A stretch of 5,019 nt of DNA. It comes from a bacterium (GTDB lineage Bacteria > UBP14 > UBA6098 > B30-G16). Below are positions 1 to 5,019 of this stretch, one piece after another (within the stretch, counting starts at the first letter, position 1; the number at the start of each line of letters is the position of its first letter). The stretch is taken from the NCBI GenBank assembly GCA_030620455.1, contig JAUXEQ010000134.1:1-5019 (forward strand), written 5' to 3'. The position numbers and the translations under genes were made by a program. The notes under the pieces were generated by a model that was not told where the DNA came from, searched no databases, and worked only from the letters and a program-made list of their open reading frames with translations.

Positions 1-60
1 CCAGACGAAGGACAACATGAAAAGTCCTTGTCCTCGGGGAGAAGGATTTAGGATGAGGGG
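1..60. repeat. 60-bp direct repeat, copy 1 (hairpin core)
   Basis: This copy matches 847-906 at 58 of 60 positions, differing at position 2 (C versus T) and position 30 (G versus C). The core is an inverted repeat, 25-33 against 38-46, with a TCGG loop. The G at position 30 puts one mismatch in the stem of this copy. Identity stops exactly at base 60. The left end may continue outside the window, so its true length is unknown. The type (short, palindromic, intergenic, ending in a GGATGAGGGG-like flank) resembles the dispersed REP-like elements common in many bacterial genomes; that family link is from memory and is an inference. Confidence 0.85.
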
Positions 61-121
61 GTGCATATACACAAAATTCGCAGTCAAACTACGACACCGG
101 AGGTGGTTGATATTTTATAGC

Positions 122-150
122 TGAAAATATAGACTTCTTATTGATATAAT
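122..150 (+). promoter_or_regulatory. Possible sigma-70-type promoter for the membrane protein gene
   Basis: A perfect TATAAT lies at 145-150, 30 bases before the start codon at 180. A weak -35-like CTGAAA lies at 121-126 (4 of 6 matches to TTGACA), about 18 bases upstream. The -10 box is good but the surrounding DNA is very AT-rich, so chance matches are likely. If real, it would give this gene its own promoter inside the repeat-bounded segment. Confidence 0.4.
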
Positions 151-179
151 AAAGATGGATCATTAAATAGGGGGATAAC

Positions 180-743
180 ATGAATGAAAAGGAACAACTA
201 AAAGCTTCTACCATAGTTGGCTTTATGACAATAGTATTGACTTTTGGCGTATTCATTTTCTATATGATTGACAGTATTCTACCTCATCCTACGTCTTATG
301 CATTGGTTTTCATTATGGTATTATTGCTAATTAATTGGTATTCTTTCGAAAAACGATATTTAAAGTGGAAATACTTGAAAAATAGACCGAGTTTTTGGAT
401 TCCAATGTCAATAATGCTAATATATTATCTATTTCATATATTTATTGTTCTTTTTCCTTATCTATCCGAATGTAAGATTAATCATCCCTTTCTTTTTTGG
501 ACACCGATAGCTCTTGTGTTTATATTCTCATTAATTACCTTATTGTCCTATAAACTTAATATCGTGCTGTATATTTTTACGATCATTGGAATATTTTGTA
601 CAGTTTGGTTTATTTTCTTCAAATTGCCAATGGTGGAATTTGTAAAATATTTCACTGGATATTATTTCTGTCAATTTACGAATATGCTCTTATTCAATAT
701 AGTAATTAAATTGCTTATAAAAAAGGGACACTTGCGATGGTGA
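180..743 (+). CDS. Unrecognised polytopic membrane protein, 187 aa
   Basis: I do not recognise the family and assign no function. The protein is strongly hydrophobic, with about six predicted membrane helices at residues 10-32, 37-54, 72-95, 104-124, 127-149 and 158-180. A basic loop after helix 2 (around residues 57-69, rich in Lys and Arg) and the basic C-terminus (KKGHLRW) suggest those parts are cytoplasmic. No conserved catalytic motif stands out. The ATG at 180 is chosen because AGGGGG at 169-174 sits 5 bases upstream. The gene is clearly more AT-rich than its neighbours, stops with TGA whereas the other complete genes here use TAA, and lies between two copies of a 60-bp direct repeat. 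These hint at acquired DNA but do not prove it. It could be a small exporter, an immunity-type protein or an orphan membrane protein. Confidence 0.7.
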   Translation: MNEKEQLKASTIVGFMTIVLTFGVFIFYMIDSILPHPTSYALVFIMVLLLINWYSFEKRYLKWKYLKNRPSFWIPMSIMLIYYLFHIFIVLFPYLSECKINHPFLFWTPIALVFIFSLITLLSYKLNIVLYIFTIIGIFCTVWFIFFKLPMVEFVKYFTGYYFCQFTNMLLFNIVIKLLIKKGHLRW

Positions 744-866
744 GTTCTCAATTACGAAGCGGATAGTATATTTGAAATGATGGATGCGAACATTGAATCT
801 ATGATTTCGACAGCACTAAGCAGCTCGGCGAATTCGACCAGGACAACTAGACGAAGGACAACATGA
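744..866 (+). pseudogene. Possible 3' remnant of a coding sequence (40 codons, no start of its own)
   Basis: Directly after the TGA of the membrane protein gene, the same frame stays open for 40 codons to a TGA at 864-866. It reads as an acidic stretch (NYEADSIFEMMDANIESMIS) followed by a Ser/Thr/Arg-rich end (STRTTRRRTT). The composition is hydrophilic and less AT-rich than the preceding gene, so it is not a natural continuation of that membrane protein. ATG codons at 777 and 780 lack a good ribosome binding site. The last codons and the stop lie inside repeat copy 2. It may be the tail of a gene disrupted by rearrangement, or simply chance; no family is recognised. Confidence 0.25.
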
Positions 867-906
867 AAAGTCCTTCTCCTCGGGGAGAAGGATTTAGGAT
901 GAGGGG
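847..906. repeat. 60-bp direct repeat, copy 2 (perfect hairpin core)
   Basis: This is the second copy of the element at 1-60, offset by exactly 846 bases. Here the inverted repeat is perfect: 871-879 pairs with 884-892 (9 bp) around a TCGG loop. Identity to copy 1 ends at 906, after which the flanks are unrelated. It lies between the membrane protein gene and the 3' end of the subunit F gene. Short ORFs read through both copies (starting MKSP, 17-124 and 863-943), but they are best explained as reading frames of the repeat itself. Confidence 0.88.
867..896 (-). terminator. Hairpin of repeat copy 2, possible terminator of the ATP synthase pair
   Basis: Read on the minus strand, transcripts leaving subunit F (stop at 982) reach a 9-bp GC-containing stem with a CCGA loop, followed by CTTTT. 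That resembles a Rho-independent terminator, with a short U-run. On the plus strand the stem is followed only by TTTAGG, so termination in that direction would be weaker. It lies about 90 bases past the stop codon, and no other terminator is visible between it and the stop. The role is inferred; the hairpin itself is plain in the sequence. Confidence 0.4.
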
Positions 907-981
907 ATTTCCAACAATACTCACAAGATCAATTTTCGAATGATAATATTCAGGAATGAAATTTGGGAAGAATTAATGAAG

Positions 982-1311
982 TTAGTCTTCTTCAGCCATA
1001 ATATCGCGACCAGCAGCACGTTTCATTATCTCGCGAACTCGCGATACTCCTAACCCCTGAGAGCCACTAATACTCGGGATTGTGATTATTGCAGGCATCT
1101 CTTTATCTAAAAACTCATTCATAACTTCCTGAGCAGGTTTCAACAGGCTCTCGGTTACGAATATAATACCGAACTCTTTGCTTATAGCTAAATTGCGAAG
1201 AATTTTTGCTACATCTTCATTATCGTCCACAGGATGCACCTCGATGCCGATTGCCTTTAGTGGGAAAACTGTGGAGAAATCTCCTATTGCTGCAAGTTTA
1301 TTCCAAGGCAA
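982..1311 (-). CDS. atpF: V/A-type ATP synthase subunit F
   Basis: Subunit F is a small protein of the central stalk. It binds subunit D and turns with the rotor, linking the catalytic A3B3 head to the membrane ring. The 109 aa fit the family's usual length of about 100. Family features seen are GDFSTV at residues 10-15 followed by KAIGIEV, a hydrophobic strand ending in Thr-Glu (GIIFVTE, 48-54), and the PAIITIP segment (73-79) followed by a Gly/Ser-rich turn. The start is TTG at 1311: AAGGAGG (1327 to 1321 on this strand) lies 9 bases upstream, and an in-frame TAA two codons before the TTG excludes a longer start. It overlaps the end of subunit C by 14 bases, so translation is probably coupled. 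The symbol follows V/A-type usage and is not the F-type b subunit. In many bacteria subunit A follows F; here it does not. Confidence 0.9.
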   Translation of the reverse strand: MPWNKLAAIGDFSTVFPLKAIGIEVHPVDDNEDVAKILRNLAISKEFGIIFVTESLLKPAQEVMNEFLDKEMPAIITIPSISGSQGLGVSRVREIMKRAAGRDIMAEED

Positions 1312-2299
1312 AGTTTATTACCTCCTTAAGTTTATTGACAGGTAATCGAGCTTTCTTGGCACGCACAATTGTTCTTAGTATTGCTATTTCCTCGAGTTTT
1401 ATGCTTTCATATGCCAAAAGGAGCTCGAGACCGTAAAGGCAATACCGAGTATATTTATAGTGTGCAAGAAGTTTCCCTCGGAAATAATTGTCGAGTGGGA
1501 TAAGCATGCCCTCAAATGCTTGCTTTATAACGTCTTGTAAACTTTTTCCGTATTCTGTATGCATAAAATGTGTTGATAATCGTTCATTATCGCTTTCCAT
1601 AGCGTCAGTAAATATGCTAAGTGGAATATCTCCACTCACATTGAATGTATCATAAAATAAGCTTGACGATAATTTAGCTTTTCGGATTCGAACGAAAGCC
1701 TTAACATTCCACCAGTCCACATAAAAACTCCAAAATCGCTTAAAATACTCACTTGCTGGAACAATAGTACTCACATAATCAGAAAATGAGCTATCCACCG
1801 CTATATCAACAGAGAGAGTTGTTTTATGGCTTTTGAAATTTGATTGTGCTCGCTCTATTGTCTTAATGTAATGAACCGGAAGCGAGCATTTTTTTTCAGG
1901 ATCGAAATGGTAGTAAATCTCTCTGCTGAGCTTTTCTGAGTTGAAAAATCCCCAAGTTACTAACTCTGGTGGTTCCGTATCTAAAAGTATTGATTTAACA
2001 ATGGCAGAAATTTTCGAGAAATCGGCTCTAACTTTCCAGATATCGGCTATTTTATCCCCTTTAGATAATTTATCAATTGTTTCGAAAAGTTTCTCTGTTG
2101 CAAGATTGAGCGCTATCTCCGGATCCTTCTCGCTACTCGAATATCCAAATTCTGCCAAAACATTGTCTATACTGTCTGGATCGGAATCTATTAACTTTTG
2201 ATATTCACTTCGACCAAGAAGGTAATTTTCGAGTCCTCTTATTACACCCGACGCATATGCATAGTCGGTTTTGCCAGTAAAGAGCAATGGTGATTTCAT
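1298..2299 (-). CDS. atpC: V/A-type ATP synthase subunit C
   Basis: Subunit C (AC39/V-ATPase d family) is the funnel-shaped connector that seats the central stalk on the ring of K subunits. The 333 aa match the usual length of about 330-350. Family features are the N-terminal YAYASGVIRGLENYLL (13-28), an internal repeat-like helix with DWWNVKAFVRIRKA (195-208), and the C-terminal GLELLLAYESIKLEEI helix (290-305) followed by the basic RAKKARLP segment that ends the family's typical core. The fold is nearly all helical and no membrane segment is seen. The ATG at 2299 is preceded by GAGGA about 4 bases upstream, an acceptable site. The subunit F gene follows at once, with its Shine-Dalgarno inside the last codons of this gene. 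No E or K gene lies upstream within this window; a 620-bp gap does. The symbol is V/A-type usage, not F-type epsilon. Confidence 0.9.
   Translation of the reverse strand: MKSPLLFTGKTDYAYASGVIRGLENYLLGRSEYQKLIDSDPDSIDNVLAEFGYSSSEKDPEIALNLATEKLFETIDKLSKGDKIADIWKVRADFSKISAIVKSILLDTEPPELVTWGFFNSEKLSREIYYHFDPEKKCSLPVHYIKTIERAQSNFKSHKTTLSVDIAVDSSFSDYVSTIVPASEYFKRFWSFYVDWWNVKAFVRIRKAKLSSSLFYDTFNVSGDIPLSIFTDAMESDNERLSTHFMHTEYGKSLQDVIKQAFEGMLIPLDNYFRGKLLAHYKYTRYCLYGLELLLAYESIKLEEIAILRTIVRAKKARLPVNKLKEVINFALE
1321..1327 (-). promoter_or_regulatory. Shine-Dalgarno site that fixes the TTG start of subunit F
   Basis: AAGGAGG on the minus strand lies within the last codons of subunit C, 9 bases before the TTG at 1311. 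It is a full-strength site serving a rare start codon, which fits coupled translation of the two subunits in a fixed ratio. Confidence 0.8.
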
Positions 2300-2705
2300 T
2301 ATTTCCTCAATTCAGTAATATCTGAAATCCTAAGCTAACATTTCGAGTGTGTTAAGCAATAGAAAATGAAAGCTTACCGATAATTCAAAGTTTTAAAGTT
2401 TCATAGATACGATAAAAAAATATTTATCAAATAAAAAATTTAGTGAGAATTTTCTTGTTAATTGTCTTAATTGAAGTATTATATATTCAGTTTTTAGGGT
2501 TATCGTCTTTTCTAATCTTTGGGGGGAGATAGGGAAAGTTCGTTTCATTCTTTCTGATTACTATTAACTGTTCAGCTACAACAGGAATATTCTTAAGACT
2601 TATTAGGTCATGGTTAGCGATCCTCACTAAGGTTAGCGGAGTATAAATAGTTTCAATATTTATCGAGGGTTGGCAGAAGAAAGTGTTACTTTTACGACTA
2701 TGGGT

Positions 2706-2737
2706 AACTCTAAGGTTGATATAGATTTATTAGAGTT
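2706..2737. repeat. 8-bp perfect inverted repeat
   Basis: AACTCTAA (2706-2713) and TTAGAGTT (2730-2737) are perfectly complementary across a 16-base spacer. The stem is AT-rich and the following bases on the plus strand are T-rich but interrupted by G. It could be a protein-binding dyad or a weak hairpin, or chance in AT-rich DNA. Confidence 0.35.
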
Positions 2738-2864
2738 TTGATTTTATAGGGGTAAATTGTTGTTAAAGAAATTTGGGTTCGGGTTAGTTTTATACATTTT
2801 TAAATTAGTGATGAGCGAGTGTGATGATTATTGGTTTTTCATCCTGTGATATTAATGTGTGCTA

Positions 2865-2892
2865 TTGTAAATAAAGTAAATATGTTTAAAAT
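2865..2892 (+). promoter_or_regulatory. Possible promoter of the substrate-binding lipoprotein gene
   Basis: TTGTAA at 2865-2870 (4 of 6 to TTGACA) and TAAAAT at 2887-2892 (5 of 6 to TATAAT) are 16 bases apart. This would start the transcript near 2899, just ahead of the Shine-Dalgarno site at 2910-2916. The AT-rich setting makes such matches common, so this is tentative. Confidence 0.3.
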
Positions 2893-2909
2893 GTAATAAT
2901 CCTTTGAAC

Positions 2910-2919
2910 AAGGAGGGGG
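2910..2919 (+). promoter_or_regulatory. Shine-Dalgarno site that decides the lipoprotein start
   Basis: AAGGAGGGGG lies immediately before ATG 2922. An in-frame TTG at 2904 would add six residues, but this site falls inside those codons, and the added residues would put acidic residues before the signal peptide. ATG 2922 is therefore preferred. Confidence 0.85.
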
Positions 2920-2921
2920 AC

Positions 2922-3983
2922 ATGAAAAGGATTTTATGGGTTATGGCAGTCTTGATTATGGTTAGCTTTATGGGGTGCGCAAAGGGTCCACCGAAAGTTT
3001 TGGTTGTTTTCAGTTATAGTGAAGAACATGTGTGGTGTACGGAGGAGTTGGACGGTTTGAAGGAAGCTCTTGGTGAAAAGGAGATAAATCTAGAAACCTA
3101 TTATATGGACACTAAAAATAAAACGGGTGAAGATTGGAAACTTGAATCTGCTGAAAATACCGAGAAAAAGATTAAAAAGTTCAAGCCCAAGGTGTTAGTT
3201 TTGTTTGACGATAATGCATGTGAATTAGTTGGTAAGAATCATGTTGGTGATAAGATGTCTATTGTGTTTGCAGGTGTTAATAACGATCCTTCAGTTTACA
3301 ATTTCCCGGATGGAAATGTTACAGGTGTTATCGAGAGAAATCAATTTGACAAAGCTTTTGAACTCTTGAAATCTTTAGCTCCCGATGTGAAGAAGATAGC
3401 ATTTATTTCTGATGAAAGTCCTACATCACAACTTGTTATGGCTCGGTTGAAAGAGACGGAATTGCCAATAGAACTTGTAGAGGTTTTTGTTTCCAATGAT
3501 TTTAATGGTTGGAAGGAAAAGATTGCTGAATATCAGACTACTGTCGATGCTATCGGTTTTTATTCATGCTTTACTCTTACCGATGAAACAAGCGAAACTA
3601 ATTTACCTGCCGAAATGGTTGTAAAGTGGATAATTGATAATAATAAACTTCCAGAGTTGTGTCTTTATAGGTATTCTATAGAAGATGGATTCCTTTGCGA
3701 ATACAGTCTAAACGGTGCGGATCAAGGTAAAGCCGCAGGTGAGATGGTTATTAGTATTTTAGATGGAACCAAACCTGCCGACATTCCTGTTGTTACTGTT
3801 GACACTGGTTATAAAGTGATAAATGAAAAAAGAGCTGCAGAATTAGGCTTAACGATTCCTGAAGAAGGTGAAGAAGTTGCCATGGCTGAGAAGGAAACTG
3901 AGGAAGGAAAACCTGTTGAGGAGGAAGAAGCAACCGAGGAAAAACCCGCTGAATCCAAAAAGACCAAAAGAGTAGTTAAATAA
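2922..3983 (+). CDS. ABC-transporter-type substrate-binding lipoprotein
   Basis: The 353-aa protein begins with a lipoprotein signal peptide: MKR, a hydrophobic core at residues 4-17, and a lipobox-like SFMGC with the lipidation Cys at 19. The body has the two-lobed periplasmic binding fold of the ABC_sub_bind type: an opening strand KVLVVFSYS (25-33), KPKVLVLFDDNA (88-99), the IVFAGVNNDP and NVTGVIER segments (114-123, 132-139), KKIAFISDES (157-166), and a closing GKAAGEMVISILDGTKPADIPV (269-290). The ligand cannot be read from the sequence. The end (about 313-353) is a Glu/Lys-rich low-complexity tail not usual for the family. The start is ATG 2922 rather than the TTG at 2904, because AAGGAGG (2910-2916) precedes the ATG and would lie within the longer frame. 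No permease or ATPase gene adjoins it, and a terminator follows directly. It may serve a distant transporter or act as a sensor component. Confidence 0.8.
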   Translation: MKRILWVMAVLIMVSFMGCAKGPPKVLVVFSYSEEHVWCTEELDGLKEALGEKEINLETYYMDTKNKTGEDWKLESAENTEKKIKKFKPKVLVLFDDNACELVGKNHVGDKMSIVFAGVNNDPSVYNFPDGNVTGVIERNQFDKAFELLKSLAPDVKKIAFISDESPTSQLVMARLKETELPIELVEVFVSNDFNGWKEKIAEYQTTVDAIGFYSCFTLTDETSETNLPAEMVVKWIIDNNKLPELCLYRYSIEDGFLCEYSLNGADQGKAAGEMVISILDGTKPADIPVVTVDTGYKVINEKRAAELGLTIPEEGEEVAMAEKETEEGKPVEEEEATEEKPAESKKTKRVVK

Positions 3984-4015
3984 GTAAATAAGTTCACATG
4001 GTTGGATTGTGGATT

Positions 4016-4049
4016 AGGTCGGGGGTTTTGCATCCTCCGACCTTTTTTT
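4016..4049 (+). terminator. Rho-independent terminator of the lipoprotein gene
   Basis: A 10-bp stem (4016-4025 with 4034-4043, AGGTCGGGGG against CCTCCGACCT, one G-U pair) with an 8-base loop is followed by a run of T through 4049. It starts 32 bases after the stop codon at 3981-3983. The minus-strand side lacks a U-run after the stem, so it should act only on plus-strand transcripts. Confidence 0.93.
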
Positions 4050-4126
4050 ATACTCGGTATTTGCAGCTCAAGCTTTGGAATCTGCGATATTTAGGAGCAA
4101 ATAATAAAAACCCTTACTTATGCTAG

Positions 4127-4144
4127 ATTTTGAAAAATCAAAAT
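4127..4144 (-). repeat. AT-rich hairpin at the 3' end of the TPR gene
   Basis: ATTTTGA and TCAAAAT form a 7-bp perfect stem around a 4-base loop, right at the stop codon of the minus-strand gene. On the minus strand it is not followed by a U-run, so it is not a standard terminator. It is recorded as a weak structure only. Confidence 0.3.
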
Positions 4145-5019
4145 TAAAACGTTATTTTCCAACCTTCATCGGTGAGAACTAATTTGAAAAACCATAAATT
4201 CCAATTAACTTCACTGTCTTTACACACCATGACAAGAGCATCTACTATCGCCTTCCCTTGTATCATGGTGATTTGAACATCGTATATTTGCGTCAGATAA
4301 AGCTCTTGGTCCATTCTCCAACATTCGGAAGTGTCAGCCAATAATTCTTTCACAAGACTCGAATCATTCATTGTAGTCGCTTCAATAAATTCCATAACAA
4401 TCCATTCAGGAGCAGGTGTTTTTATTCCCCACTGGTATGCAAGTCGGTCAAAGTAGCGAGGACAACCGAGAATCTGCGCTTTCTCAAATAATTCCTCTGC
4501 TTCTGTTACTTTATTTTGAACAGTATAAATATTGCTCAGCAAGAACATCGCTCTTGCAATAATATAACGATATCCAGTAGTACCCTCGGAATATGGTGTT
4601 CTTGGGTTCGTAGAGAAACATTTAGTCATGGATAGCAATATTTCCTTTGCCTTTGTGGTGTCGGAGAGATTAAGAAATCTCTTTGCTGCTTTAAGTTGTT
4701 CTCTGGGCAGAACATACGGAGCTCGATCTAAAGCACGATTAATGTATTCATGTGCTATAGTACTATCGCTATGCCAAAGTGAGAATCCAAGACTATATAA
4801 AGCATCAATATTCTCTGGTTCAAGTTCCAAAACTTTTTCAAATTCTTTTCGAGCAATATCAAACTTTCCTTTAAGCTTGTGTTTAAGACCCAATTCATGA
4901 TGAAATCGAGCAGAGAATGGGTACAGATTAATTGCGCGTTTTAGATAAGTTATTCTTTCTTCAGGTTGACTCTGAATTTCGCTGCTGTTGAAGTAAAGTG
5001 AGGATTGAGAGATAATTCC
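4144..5019 (-). CDS. TPR-repeat protein with a C-terminal NTF2-like-looking domain (5' end missing)
   Basis: The frame runs open to the right edge, so 291 residues are visible and the N-terminus is outside. A start at TTG 4893 is possible by frame only: the 42 codons upstream of it continue the same TPR pattern (ERITYLKRAINLYP), so the gene is longer. Visible-residue numbering: TPR-like units at about 4-35, 38-70 (with LGLKHKLKGKFDIARKEFEK), 71-103 and 155-187. Residues 202-291 form a separate domain ending in a strand pattern (WNLWFFKLVLTDEGWKITF), which resembles NTF2-like/DUF4878-type ends; this is an inference. TPRs usually bind proteins, and such proteins in bacteria are often envelope or lipoproteins, but the signal region is not in view. 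It converges on the lipoprotein gene, so shared function is not implied. Confidence 0.8.
   Translation of the reverse strand, partial: GIISQSSLYFNSSEIQSQPEERITYLKRAINLYPFSARFHHELGLKHKLKGKFDIARKEFEKVLELEPENIDALYSLGFSLWHSDSTIAHEYINRALDRAPYVLPREQLKAAKRFLNLSDTTKAKEILLSMTKCFSTNPRTPYSEGTTGYRYIIARAMFLLSNIYTVQNKVTEAEELFEKAQILGCPRYFDRLAYQWGIKTPAPEWIVMEFIEATTMNDSSLVKELLADTSECWRMDQELYLTQIYDVQITMIQGKAIVDALVMVCKDSEVNWNLWFFKLVLTDEGWKITF

Larger units (their letters stand above)
2300..2921. other. Long AT-rich intergenic region between divergent genes
   Basis: I find no convincing gene in these 622 bases. Stops are frequent in the plus-strand frames I followed, and the longest open piece noted (2637-2741) has no start with a usable ribosome binding site. 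Structures seen: a short inverted repeat TTCAG-6-CTGAA at 2311-2326, just upstream of the subunit C start; a direct repeat GGTTAGCG at 2612-2619 and 2631-2638; and an 8-bp inverted repeat AACTCTAA/TTAGAGTT at 2706-2713 and 2730-2737. The region must hold the promoters of both divergent genes. I could not place the subunit C promoter with confidence. Confidence 0.6.

Noticed and set aside
17..124. Short ORF starting MKSP through repeat copy 1 (and 863-943 through copy 2)
   Set aside because: The shared part is just the repeat read in one frame; the two products diverge as soon as the repeat ends, and no ribosome binding site precedes them.
741..743. TGA read as a sense codon
   Set aside because: The other four genes have no in-frame TGA over about 1,080 codons and use TGG for Trp, so standard decoding is supported.
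1..906. CRISPR array or transposon ends
   Set aside because: There are only two copies, 846 bases apart, in direct orientation, with no regular spacers, no terminal inverted repeats and no transposase between them.
1206..1436. Plus-strand ORF of 76 aa
   Set aside because: It lies wholly antisense to the subunit F and C genes, whose families are clear, and shows no ribosome binding site or family features.
1941..2201. Plus-strand ORF of 86 aa
   Set aside because: Antisense to subunit C; its Ser/Leu/Ile-rich translation is the usual shadow of a Lys/Glu/Asp-rich gene.
2637..2741. Open plus-strand stretch in the intergenic region containing GLAEESVTFTTMGNSKVDID
   Set aside because: No start codon with a spaced ribosome binding site, short length, and no recognisable family; likely chance.
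3809..4033. Minus-strand ORF of 74 aa
   Set aside because: Antisense to the Glu/Lys-rich tail of the lipoprotein, giving a Ser-rich shadow, and it starts inside the terminator.
4628..4900. Plus-strand ORF of 90 aa
   Set aside because: Antisense to the TPR gene, whose helical repeats are evident in the other strand.

Overview
The window looks like bacterial chromosome of low GC content. It carries two adjacent genes for subunits of a V/A-type (archaeal-style) ATP synthase, a lipoprotein substrate-binding protein, a TPR protein and an unrecognised membrane protein. Strong Shine-Dalgarno sites (AAGGAGG) and a lipobox signal peptide point to a bacterium. A V/A-type ATPase occurs in many bacterial lineages (spirochaetes, chlamydiae, some Firmicutes, Deinococcus-Thermus, several candidate phyla), so I do not name a taxon. 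No RNA gene, CRISPR array, transposase or integrase is visible.

Layout. Positions 1-60 and 847-906 are two near-identical 60-bp direct repeats (58/60) with a hairpin core. Between them lie a promoter-like site, an AT-rich gene for a 187-aa six-helix membrane protein (180-743, +), and 40 hydrophilic codons in the same frame after its stop that look like the end of some other or degraded gene. On the minus strand, 2299 down to 982, are subunit C and subunit F of the V-type ATP synthase, overlapping by 14 bp and probably translationally coupled. From 2300 to 2921 there is a long AT-rich gap between divergent genes, with no convincing gene in it. On the plus strand, 2922-3983 encodes a lipoprotein of the ABC-transporter substrate-binding type with an unusual acidic tail, followed by a clear Rho-independent terminator (4016-4049). 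On the minus strand, 4144 to the right edge is the C-terminal part of a TPR protein whose start lies outside the window; the frame is open to base 5019.

How they relate. Only the C-F pair forms an operon. C connects the rotor ring to the central stalk and F sits in that stalk, so both belong to one rotary machine, but A, B, D, E, I and K are not adjacent on either side. The substrate-binding protein is monocistronic here, with no permease or ATPase beside it, and it converges on the TPR gene. I see no novel multi-gene defence or mobile system. The most notable points are the repeat-bounded membrane gene and the isolated C-F pair.
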